This document shows, one piece after another, positions 33,201 to 45,200 of a stretch of 64,000 nt of DNA (positions are counted from its first letter, which is position 1; each line of letters begins with the position of its first letter). The notes below the pieces were generated by a model. It was given only the letters and a program-made list of their open reading frames with translations, had not been told where the DNA came from and did not search any database. A program made the translations under genes and the position numbers. The stretch is taken from positions 2,122,418-2,186,417 of the forward strand of contig OZ024876.1 of assembly GCA_964017185.1 (NCBI GenBank), in the 5' to 3' direction. The DNA comes from Rugalucina vietnamica. Its lineage: Eukaryota > Mollusca > Bivalvia > Lucinida > Lucinidae.

Positions 33201-36200
33201 AATAATAATCTAAAAATAGTTGCCATTATCGGCTGGTTTCCCGTTATCAGGTTTATGTTATATGTAAATATATTCGGAATAGGAACCAGTGCCATGCTTA
33301 ATTGATACCGAATCATTTTCCCGCCCTTGATTAGAAGAGAAAAGAGAATCAGGCTATCTCGGCTTCATTCGTACCTTCGAGGTTATCATAAAAACTATTG
33401 AAGTGACCACGGCAGTTTAGCGCTAAATACAAACGGCGATGAACTATTATTATTATGAAGAACAGACAGGCACTACAGGCATAATCAATGATAGAAATCA
33501 TGTCTTAAGCATGTCGTTTATCGATTAGAAACCGAAATAACAATTTGTATCGAAATAATTGGGGACGAACATGCCTAAGGCTTGCAAAGACCGCAGACTG
33601 ATGACCGCCGACCGAATCACTACCCATGGCCTCTAAGCAGTCTTTTTAATTTGAAACGTTAGTAACTTTCAAACTTTTAAGTGTCCCAGTTGAAAAAACA
33701 ATCTATTTACTTTTTGTATGTCTACAGCTTTACATCCTAAAATAATCATATTGACGAATAAACAATCTTTTAAAACCGGACTTCTTTTTTTTCTCGGATG
33801 GATATCTACATGGAACTTTTCCATTACAGTTATAGCTATAGAATAATACATTGAAGGGTTGAAGCTATAAAAATTGGTATGATAAGGGTATTAGAACAAT
33901 ACAAGACATTGTAGCTGAAACTGGGAAATTTTATTCTTTTGATGATTTGAAAGCCATGTATAATCAGTAGGGCACAACCGTTAAATCGATATATAATATC
34001 TCCTTTTTCATATAGTATCTAAAACTAGATATCATATCTAAATCTAGATATAAACACAAAATATTTGAATTTACATATAGTATCTCCTTCTAGATATATA
34101 ACTCTACGTCCGGCTTATCTATATTTCGTTTTACATATTATATCTACATTGACATATTTTGTCAAAATATCCCCTTTTTAATATAGTATCTAAAACTAGA
34201 TATCATATCTAGATCTAGATATAAACACAAAATATTCGAATTTAAATATAATATCTACTTCGAGATATACAGCTCTACATCCGGTTAAAATATATATTTC
34301 GTTTGACATATTATGTCTCAATTGACAAAAATTTTCAAAATTTTTCGCCCCATAGCAACATGTATACGTAATTTGTAGTCAGGATGTTCCCATCGGTGTT
34401 CCTTGATAACTCTCCACACCACGCGGAAGTAGAGCTAGGTGACAAAGTGAAACGGATTGCGGCTTATCTAGCTGATCTACGTAATTTGTTGATTTAGATA
34501 TACTATGGATTGGAATATGCCCGCAACTTAGTCTGCAACTAACATGGCCTAGTTCAACCTGGCGACGGACAAACATCTTAAATATCATCTTGTTGGTGTT
34601 TAAACGATTCCATGTGTTCAGATTTTATCTGACAGTCAGGTCTGAAGACTAGTTCCCTTGGACTTAACAAAAGGTCACAAAGTCTGTAGCCTCGTCACAA
34701 TACGTCCTTGTCATCTGTTTATCATGGAAGATTGTCGTGGGACCTCGGCTTAAAGTCTCACCCGGAGGAGTGGAGAAGGATGGGATCGAACTCATGACTC
34801 CTTTTTTTACAGTGCATTTAGCTTATCCGCTGTGCCTGTATTACCCCGCCACGCGAACACGATCATCGAGTTGCTTATTTTTGAAAACTCCAGTGTGCTA
34901 GAACTCGCCAAGATACATGAACCATATCATCGTATGAAGCTTTGCCATCGGTAAACAAGTCCCCACTCCGTTAATAATGCTGGTTCATGACCTACTTGTT
35001 TTTTAGCAATCATTCTTATATATTTCCTTCTCTCGTTTCAATATGTCAGGGGATATCAAAAAGTTGAGGCATCCAGACGCAGGAAGCATAAATTTAAATT
35101 GGTTCACCGGTACCAGCACCATTCCAATAACGTGTTGATGCTCTCGACATGGGTGATAGCCTTGCTGTACCGCTTTTTTAATTTCACATTTGTGTAAAAA
35201 TAGGTACCAACAAGGCACATTTTGGAAGTGTGACATTTGTGTATGTTAAATTTCGATGGCGGGGTGGAGGCGGTGAAATTAATACTAAAACTTCAAATGT
35301 CTTCAAGATCGATCCAGGCGATACTTCTGTTGTGGTTCTAATTGTTTTGTGTTTTGGAGTCGAATTTTTGTGCTGTTTGACCCTTATGTGCGTTTTCATA
35401 TTTTTAGTTCAGTTCGGGTAACTGAGTGGCCGCCTATTGGGGAATAGCTGCTCACTCGCCTTACGACACATTTTCATGGTATAAGTACCTAAGTGTCATT
35501 TAAGTTTTTCCCACCCCTCGGTTTATGGAGTGGGAATTTCTTTCTGATTGCCCCTTTTCCTGATCATTGCCTATTCGTATTTTTTCTGTTTCTGACGGTA
35601 CGAATCTATATAACGTCTGTGAAGAACTGGTATGATTTTTTCCAGATGTGTAGAATTGACACAAATCGGTACTAAATCTTCTAACACACGAAAACACGTT
35701 CTTGAACCACAATTTTCACATTTCGCAAAGTTCTTATGTGAACTATTAGTACCAAATTCTCCCAGCCGGCGAAGAATTGGTAACAAATTGGTATGTAACG
35801 AATTTCATTCCATTTCACACGCATGTGAGATAGGCGCATGTAATCAAATTTCATGTACGTATTCTTCGCACTCACGAAAACCACCCATGTGAAGTGGTTT
35901 TGCCTTTAATTCCACTGTTTCTTCAATATTTATAGCATTATATGTGAACATTTAGTACCAAGCTTTCACATCTGAGTAAAATTGATACCAGTTCTTCAAA
36001 GATGTGATGAATCCAAACCAATTCTTCCTGACTCGTCCCGCATGTGAAAATTTGGTACAAATTTTTCACATATGAAAATAATACCAGATATTCACAGATT
36101 TTATGATTAAGTGCCGCCTATTTCACACGTGTGAAATCTGCGATTCAACAACGCTTGGAAAACGTAGATAAAAGGAGCAAAACATAAAACAAGTAGGACT

Positions 36201-39200
36201 ACAACACAAGTACCGCATCGGAGCGGTCAGTAATATAAATTTACTGGGTGGTACAAACAGTTTTATATATTTTCCATTATCTTTGTTGAACTCGAGCCAC
36301 AAGACAAGCTTTTCATCTCGGTCTGATACAAAATGCATGATTTTGCAAGCACCGGGCGGTCTCGGGAGATACAACGTTATAATTTATAAATCCGTGGTTT
36401 CCTGCAGATAGAACAAAAGCGTATAACCCAAACGCGCCCCGGGTGTATGAAAAATCTCAACACGCTGAAGATTTTGGACGTATAAAAATAATTTGTTTCT
36501 TAAACTCGCTTTAGCAGTCACACAAAAGCGCGTGACTGAAGCGTCTGTCAGACGTATGAAAAAAAATCTAAAAACGCAAAAAGAAATTAAATAAATAAAT
36601 AAAATAAAGTACGTTTTGTATTACGTCGCAGACACACTAAGCAGGAAGACCCCGCCCATTGGGACTTAAAGAAATATATGGGCTGCTTGGGCCTCCAGGC
36701 AAAGCTTATTCCACCTGATTACTGGTTAACCGCTCAGGTCTTAGCTTTCCCGGGAAAAGTGGTTACAAGTCAAACCGTCCACACATATAAGCATGTGTGG
36801 CTTTGTTGGATGGTTATATTTTAAGCACTTGTTGAATGTCTTGACATCCTCATTTTGGTTAAAAGTCCTATAAAGTGGAGGCAACGTCCCGACATGACCT
36901 TAGCTGTTGACTGGGACGTAAAGCATCAATTCAAACAAACAAACAAACAAACAAACACTAAGCAGGTGCTATAGGCGCGCAGCAAACGTTAAACGCGCGT
37001 CTCATACACGCTTGAGGCACGTTACTCAACAAATATTTGTTTAAAATATGCGACAAACGCGTTCAAAGCATATTCAACGCGCCTGTAACGCGCGTGGAAC
37101 TTATTCGAAACGTATTTAACTGGCTAAATTGTTGTAGATGGTACTAACCGAGTGACGGTGATTTCCAGCTTAGACACACGACCGATTCACGCCGAGATTC
37201 GAGAACATTTTTAAGCATGCTTAAAAGGTCTATTGAGCCCATACGCGCGTGGAGTGCGCACCGACCTACAGCGACGTCCCAGCAGGCACATGGCGTCAAG
37301 TTGACGTCACATTAGGGTTACATTATGGTGGTCACGTCGTGCGACGTTATAACTACGTCAGTGTGACGAAAATATGATGACCTAAAGTGACGTCAGGCGT
37401 ATAACCTTCATGCAACGTCAATATGACAAAAATATAATAACCTAATGTGATGTCATAATTATACCCTACATGTAACGTATTTTCATGGTTGCATTTATGT
37501 CATGAGCAATCACCTGGCGTGTGAAATGCATATACTATATCAGCGTACACCGAGGCGTACACCAAGCGTACAAAGCGCGCATGTAACGTGCCTCCGATGT
37601 GCTCCTGTGTCAACACACCCGGCACGCGTTTGGCTTATATGCTAATGTGTGTCAGCTATTTTCCTCGTTTCCTGTGTGTTGAGACCTCGTTTATTGTCCT
37701 TCCATTGGGACCTAAAAGAAATAGATGGGCTGCCTGTGCCTCCAAGCAAAGCTTCTTCGCTACTGACTGACCATCTGATTACTGATTAACCGCTCAGGTC
37801 TGAGCCTGCCCAGAAAAGTGGTTCGTTTGGTGGTTATATTCGAAGCCCTTATTGCATGTCATGACGTCCTAATTTTTTGGTAAAAGTCCCACACAACTCG
37901 AGGCAGCGTCCCGACATGACCATTAGCTTTTGACTGGGACGTTAAACACCAATTCAAACAAACCAACAAACAAACCAACAAACATAAAATAAATAGGGAG
38001 CGTGGTGACGTAGTGGTAAAGCATGGGAATCCGAATCGAGAGGTCATGGGATCGATCACCGTGGCACTGGAAGCACCGTGTTGTCCTTTAGCAAGGCATA
38101 TTAACTCCCCGGAGGACGAGGAGCCATGCAAATAATGTACCCATCGCCATTTAGCGTAACTGCAACCGAGTTTGACTGTCCCTTGCCGAGTTGCATCATG
38201 GTACCGCTCTGGCCAGTCTTGATTCGAGCCCCGCGCCGAGCATTTGTGAGACGAGTGTGAATATGCTGTTTGATCCCGGGCTTCGATCATATAGGTTTAT
38301 TGTTTGAATGTGTTGCTTTACGTTCGAGTTAACATCTATGGTCATATTGGGATGTTGCTTCCTTTCAATGGGACTTCTACCCAACATTGAGATGTCGTGA
38401 TATGCTTAAAAATACGTGCTGAAGACATATAACCACAACTAAAGCTTATAACTTTTCCTAGGCAGTTTCAGACCTAAGTGGTTAACCAGTTATCGTGTGA
38501 TCGATCACTCAGTTATAAGCTCTGTCTGGCAGCCCATCTATTTCTCACGGCCCCAATGGGCGGGGATGGGCAAAGTCGCATCGGTTTGCCGCCGTTATCC
38601 GTTTAGATTAGTTAACATTGAGAGACCAGTGGTTTCATTTGCAGTCACGCTCTCATTGAACAGTCTATTCATCGAGGTAAATGCTTGTTGCCTGACATTG
38701 TGGTAGAGTCGCTCTTTGAAAGAAGAAGAAGAAGAAGAAGAAGACGAAGAAGAAGAAATAGAAGAATGATTTATTTACGTACAGAGAGGTTCCCGGCGAG
38801 ATCGTACGTTATCTTGTCGTGAAGAGCCATTGGGCAAAATTTTAAGCTCCCTTGACTTCTGGTTTACATACAGAAAGCGTTGGCTCCTTCCAAATATGAC
38901 TGAAAAATTGCTAATATGGACGTTAAGTCATATAATCTAACCAGTCCAAACATTTTAGATATAATTAACACTTCTTGGAGCTTCCCTAGTGCTTTATGTC
39001 GTTATGTTGAGCAAGTAAAATAGTGTTTACTCATGTCAATCGGACGACGAGCATATTCAAATCCAAACTGTACATAACTTCCCTGGTGAACTTTTCGATG
39101 ACGCTGGATTTTTTGTTGGAAATTTGTTTCTGCACAAAATTCAAACCTTCGCGCTATGCGAAACTCGATGAGAGACTGCGCATTACGCAAAATGATCACG

Positions 39201-42200
39201 TGTTCAGATGAAGGAAATAATATACCTCGATCGAAATATATAATGATATTTAGATTGACATATTATATGTCAATTTAGATATATTATAATAGGGTATATT
39301 TCGTTCGAAATATATGGTAATTAGGCATATCTCCTTCTAGATATAATATATCGATTTAACGGTTGTGCCCTACTGATAATGTAAATGGAACCTTTTTAGA
39401 TTATCAACATTCCTCCGGTATGGACAATCGAATTAAATGAGAACCCGGTTCATGTTTTAGAAAATAAAACAAATGTAATATGTAACGTTTATGTTCAAAA
39501 ACTAATTCAGACTAAGAAAGGCAGTAGAATATTTTATGATGTTTGGGTAAATGTAAACGAATATATACCACAGGGCAAGTGGCAAGCAGAGATAGGTAAT
39601 ATAAGTGAAAATGATTGGAAATCATACTTTAGAAATATAAAACATTGGCATGAAGTTCAAATTAGAGATTTTCAATATAAAATAAACAATAAGATTTTGG
39701 TTACAAATTCGTTTCTATTCGAGATAAATAAAATCGATAGTGATGTATGTTCTTACTGTAGGGAGCAGCCAGAAAAAATACACCATTTATTCTTGACATG
39801 CCCCAGGGTAAAAGCTTTTTGGAGTGACCTTAGAACATGGCTTATAACAAACGTTAATATTGATTTACCTTTAGACGATAGGCCAGTGCTTTTTTCATAC
39901 TCTGGTAACAATGAACTTCTAAATTATATTTACGTTTTAGCTAAGTTGTTTATCTACAAAAATAAATTTAATTCAAGAACTATTTATATCCAAGGTTTTA
40001 TAAACTTTTTAAAGAAAAAAAATGCTCAGTGAGAAATACATTTCCTACATAAATAATAAATTTAACAAGTTTATGAAGAAATGGTCACCGCTTTATCATT
40101 TTTTCTTCCCAGTACAAATGAATGAGTAATATTCACTGTCCTTGACAATATTTTTATTTTATTTTATTTTTTCTTCTTCTTTTTTAAGATTTTCTGTTTT
40201 TGTCCCCCCAAAACCAATTATCTGCCTCTGATGAGGCTTCCATGCTTCAGAATAGATTCTCTGCATGAGTAATAAACTGCATGCAGGATCTCTATTCTCT
40301 TGCATGTTTGTTACAATTTCTCAATGATATTAATTTAGAAAGGTAATTTGAAAATAATATACCCTGCTAAAATACTCAACGTTTTAAATACAGACCCTTT
40401 GCCTGCTCTTCTCTCTGTCTTCTCCTTCTCATTAAGCAAGCACTTGGTATTTACACATTATATATTGTTTATATATTCATATGTTCTGGCATCTTTCGTG
40501 TATCATTGTCAATTGTATTGTTTGAACAATGTTTATTCTAAATAAAAAAAAAAATAATTCCATCTTTTTGCCACTTTCCTGCGTTTGGAGTTCTCCTTTC
40601 ACAAAACAAGAATGTCTCGTGTTCAAAAAATGAATTATGAATAAAATGTACTTTCGTAGTAGGTTATATCCAAGAAAAGAACCGTGACGTGGGTACCAGT
40701 CCGGTCTTTCCGGGCATCTGTATATATTTCTTGACAAAACTCACCATGCTGAAAAATCAGGTTTCCTCGTACAAAAAACAAACAAACAATTTTTTTGTTC
40801 AATTTTACGTCCCTTTCAATATTATTTCAGCTCATATGAGACGGGCCAATCAGTAGGCGAGGCGAAAACTGGACAGCCCCGAGAAAAAACACCTGGCACA
40901 CCCGCAAGCAGAACATGCCTTGTCTTACATGTGCCCCGTATGGTGCTCCAGCCCACACCAGACATGGCGGTGAGAAAGAATACTTACGTCCCGTAGTTTG
41001 GTTAGCGGCGCCGAGAGAATGGCATATCCTATGAAGATACCGATGACCCTGCCGAACCCAGACAGTATGAGGGCGGTCATCCGCCACTTCTTGAAGTATT
41101 CCATGACAGCCACTATTGCCGTGAACCGCCAGAACGCACATCCCAATCCTAGAGTCAGGAAATATAAAATCAGTGAGTGAGTGAGTGAGTGAGTGAGTGA
41201 GTGAGTGATAAAAGTCCCAAAACCCGCTCGTAGTATGGTTATTTATAACCACAGGGAGAGCGGATATCTCTTACCCTCCCCTGTGTCTGGGGAAGGGGTT
41301 ACAAATGACTTGTGCATTAAGCTCAAGTCCTGATCCTTAATAGGATGATAAAACATCAAGTAACATCTGGTTTAGAAGCTAAATTCTATGAATAAATATA
41401 ACATTAAGTAGGCGACAAATGTTGTTGGTCCTCTGTATAATCATTGAGTCTCAAGTAGCGTATAACATTTTGAAAGTAGCAACCCGGTGCCGTGTGGGTC
41501 TATCCCGACATAATTGAATAGTTGTTGAATGGGCAAACAAACATTTATTAAACACATGACTGAGCCGCGTCGTGAGACAACAGGATAATTGCCTATGCGA
41601 AAACAAAGGCGCAGATCAGCTGTGCAGCTTTGTTTTCGCTACACGGATAGTGCAATTCCTCTCCTTTCTCAATCCGAAACTTCAAGCATTCAAGCATTCC
41701 TGGAACTGTACAGGCCGGTTTCTGTCGGACCAGGTCGGAAGCCCAGAAGACCGCCTTTTTCGTGTCGAGGCTCATGTAATGGTATGTCGCCCTACCTCCG
41801 AGGAATCCGACTAGAAATCCCATGAGTTCTATATTGTCACCGGGGTGGACGAAGGACGCTGACAGGAAGCCGGCCAGAACCAGCAGGGACCCGAACATCG
41901 CCACCACTCGGTACCCGATGAATACAGAGGCAATGGCAGCAATGAATACTGAAAAATAGACAGAAATAAATAGACCGTAATACAAACGAAACACGAGAAA
42001 TAAGGTCTTATATCGTCCTCCTTTGGTGCTACTGGAGTCTGTGAAAATAGCGGCAACACCAAGTGCCGTCGCGTGTATCAATGGGTTTATTCAGAGCTCC
42101 TATAGTCATCAAGCCAAAGGTCCGGTTCTGCATGACTTCGTTTGTTGGAGGGATGCATAACAGTAGCAAGTGTAAATATTTTCGTTAACATTATAACTGA

Positions 42201-45200
42201 CAACAAATACAAGCATGGACCTTTGACATGTGCAGATCCAGAAATTTCCATGAGAGGGGGTCCAACGAAAATGGTAATTTTTGGTCACCCCCCACCCCCC
42301 CCTCTGGATCCGCGCATGTTTGATCTGCTTTGAACTTTTCCCTACCCATGTTGGTATATTCGGCTATCCCTAAATTTGTATTTTGAGATGTTCGTACCTA
42401 AAGTAATGTCTTTACAGTAAAATTGGGCATAGAAATGGCATTTACGAAAACACGCCCATGCAATATACAAAGACTTTCAAAGTTGTAAAAAATGAAAATT
42501 TTCAGTAGAAACTAAAAACTTATTTTTGCTCAAAATATAGATTGTGGGTACACGTTAGTACCGCCTCGGCAAGGCGGTTCAAATGAGTACCCAAAGTCTA
42601 TGGTTTGTAGCAAAATAAGAAAAATAGGTATACCCCTGCATACCCCAGTTTTACTATAAAAGTTAGGCTAGACGGTCAAAAGCTCATTAGAGCTTATGTT
42701 TATTGTTATGTACTGTCATGCCGTCTTAAAATAAATTTTCTTATCTTATCTTAGGTGTGGGGTATTTATTTCACGGACTTATTTTATGATGGGATATCGG
42801 TTGATGTACCTCCGGCTAATCTGACATCCTCAAACACTTGGAAATCTTCATAAGTTGACTCCGGTGCCAGTCCATATGCGACCAGTCTCAGATTCCGGAA
42901 CCTGCCTATCACGATCGTGTCGTAGAATATGTAATACACGAGCTCGGAACAAAGATGGAGCACTCCGCAGGCAAGAACGATAATCCATGCCCATACCCCG
43001 CCATCTGGTGGATCTTCTACGGTCCATTTCTCTCTGGAGATGGTAGTAGTCTCGCTGTCACTCACACTGTCCTGAAATAAACAAGAAATTAGCCGTCTCG
43101 TGGGAAAACAAACAATGTGGTTTCCGAACAAGTCCTGCACAAACTGGGCTGTACAAGCACAGAAGATGGCTAGAGACTGTAAATTTTGGACTTAGAAAGT
43201 AGAGGAATTGTACTATCTGTGTAGCGAAAACACAGGCACTGATCAGCTTCGCAGTTACTGCGAAGCTGATCTGCGCCTTTGTTTTCGCCTAGGCAGATTG
43301 TTGGTTTTCCCATATGGCGGCTCAAATGGTATTTTTGTCCATTCCCACAGAACATTGTAGTATCTTAGCCTTCGAAGGCTCCTGCGACTGAAATCGGCAA
43401 ATTATTACCGTGTCGTGGTTAGAAACACGGGCGTGGTAGAGCAAGTTGAGAAAATTTAAGTAGATCTAGTCATTAATGTCGCCGTATTATTTAAACCAAT
43501 ATTTGTAGTCCCTGCCCCGGGTGTGTTAGGCAACACCAAGTGCCGTCGCGTGCACCAATGAGTATATTCTGAGCCCCTATAGTAATCAAGCTAAAGGCCC
43601 GCTTCTGCATGACTTCGTTTGTTGGAGGGATGCATAACAGTAGCAAGTGTACGAAATTCGTTTTATTCAAAAATAATTTTATCGGACAATGCATTCATAT
43701 AGCATCTTTACGTGCGTATACAACAACATAAAATAATAGTAGGCTCATATGACAATGCAACAAAAGTTTGTATTCAAACGTACTGGGCGTAACGGTAATA
43801 TTATACAGTCTCATTGTTACTGAGGCCAAACATCACGATAACCTGCTTCCTACCACAACATTTGACTGGAACAAACAATGCTGGACGTGACGGAGCCACG
43901 TTTACGTTGATGCGTAGGATCTGACGTCTCGTAGTACTTCAAGCAGTGACGTCACTTAGAGCTCACGTCAGCTGCTGCAATTCAACTAAAGGGGGCATTA
44001 TGCGTGTCTCTAAATCACCCTTTTAAACCGCACATGTGTACATTCATAAAGAATTTAAAATGAGGAATACTGTTCATAACAAAAGTTACTAAGGAATACC
44101 TTTCAACTTTGTTTACGACTATTTTACTTCTGACGAATGATGCATATATTTGCGCTCCGTGAGGGACGATTTCAAGTACCATACATTCTAAGGTGTATGC
44201 ATTATAATAAGGCGCCATTTATTTTGTTGTACATCTTAAAAAACCGTTTCATAGCTGCGTGTCTGTCCTTCCCCACAAATTATGTTTTTTTGGCTGGGCG
44301 ACAAAGCATTATACTCCAAACTCACCAACTAGCAACATTTTACAGCAACAAGAAATTGTATCTTGTCGTAACTTTCAAAATAATCAAATTAAATATTGTA
44401 CAGTTCTGATGACCTTAGTTTAGGAGGTCACCCACCTCTTCTCAGCGTAACATTTTAATTACAATTTTATAATTTTGCAAAAGAGATTGGCAAATAGATA
44501 TAATTTGACCGTGTTTGACCATAAAAAATCCACCCAAGTATGTGATTCTTTGAACCTCTGTGTTTACTTAAATCATGATCTCCCGTTCATCAGAATAACA
44601 TGTCCACGTTATTCTATGTATTGAGCAAAAATAAGAAAAATATAAGAAACAAAATCTATTGAAAATTTTTTCAATTTTAATATCTTAAGGGGTTTCGATA
44701 GTAATAAATGAGACAAATGTAATGAGCTCAAAAAGCAAGTTATCGTTATTTGGTTCTTGTGAAATTTGGACAACATAGATTGTGATGAAAATCATACGGT
44801 ATACGAAATTTGCATATGTCATCAATAGAAGAAGCAAGAAGAATAGAAAAATGAAAATGAATCGAAATTGCTTGCTTTGATCTTTTTTATTTAAAAAATA
44901 TTAATATTTATCAGAATTTAATAATTTTGGTATCATCAGACTGGCAATTTTCTAACCTTAACATCCGTATATCACATGCTTTAAAACGTATTTTTATAAA
45001 AAGTTTTATGAGGTTTGATTATACGCCGGAATATGCATCTTTGTAAGAGGTGGGTGTGGGAAAATGCTTATAGCAGCTTAAAAAGCATGGAAAGGCCTAT
45101 CAGTTTATACGTTATCTTATTTGGTAATCCCTATTCAAAAATCAGTTTTTGTCTTTCTAAGAGTATATTATCGGAGATGAACTAAACAATTATGTTCAAA

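Larger units (their letters stand above)
31173..33869. mobile_element. Composite insertion in the LINE, with nested elements
   Basis: The LINE frame breaks at FINKK and would resume exactly with NWYDKG at 33870. Short inverted ends ATAGCTTCAA (31197) and TTGAAGCTAT (33859) suggest an outer inverted-repeat element. Inside are a mariner-like element, a family D repeat, a partial family A MITE and unassigned DNA. Confidence 0.5.
33960..39380. mobile_element. 5.4-kb inverted-repeat DNA element inserted in the LINE
   Basis: Ends CAGTAGGGCACAACCGTTAA (33965) and its complement (to 39375) are perfect inverted repeats of about 29 bp. They are flanked by ATAAT at 33960-33964 and 39376-39380, a 5-bp target duplication, and the LINE frame joins across (KAMYNQ to DNVNGTFLDY). 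Subterminal DNA repeats TCTAGATAT/ATATCTAGA blocks. No ORF resembles a transposase; the interior is filled with family D repeats, a SINE and unassigned DNA. Confidence 0.85.
28830..40552 (+). mobile_element. L1/Tx1-type LINE in MCT-like intron 4, split by later insertions
   Basis: Pieces at about 28830-31172, 33870-33964 and 39376-40552 read on into one another. The first starts at the endonuclease end (IIPGYRTDHSGI), then GKGYWKFNNSLL, an RT, and GRGKLFINKK. The middle reads NWYDKGIRTIQDI and GKFYSFDDLKAMYNQ. The last has HHLFLTCPRVKAFW and an A-rich 3' end. The 5' end is truncated. Orientation is opposite to the host gene. Confidence 0.8.

Noticed and set aside
41593-42081. 162-codon minus-strand ORF taken as one protein
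   Set aside because: Only 41796-41948 is exon; the rest is intron and a family A MITE read through.
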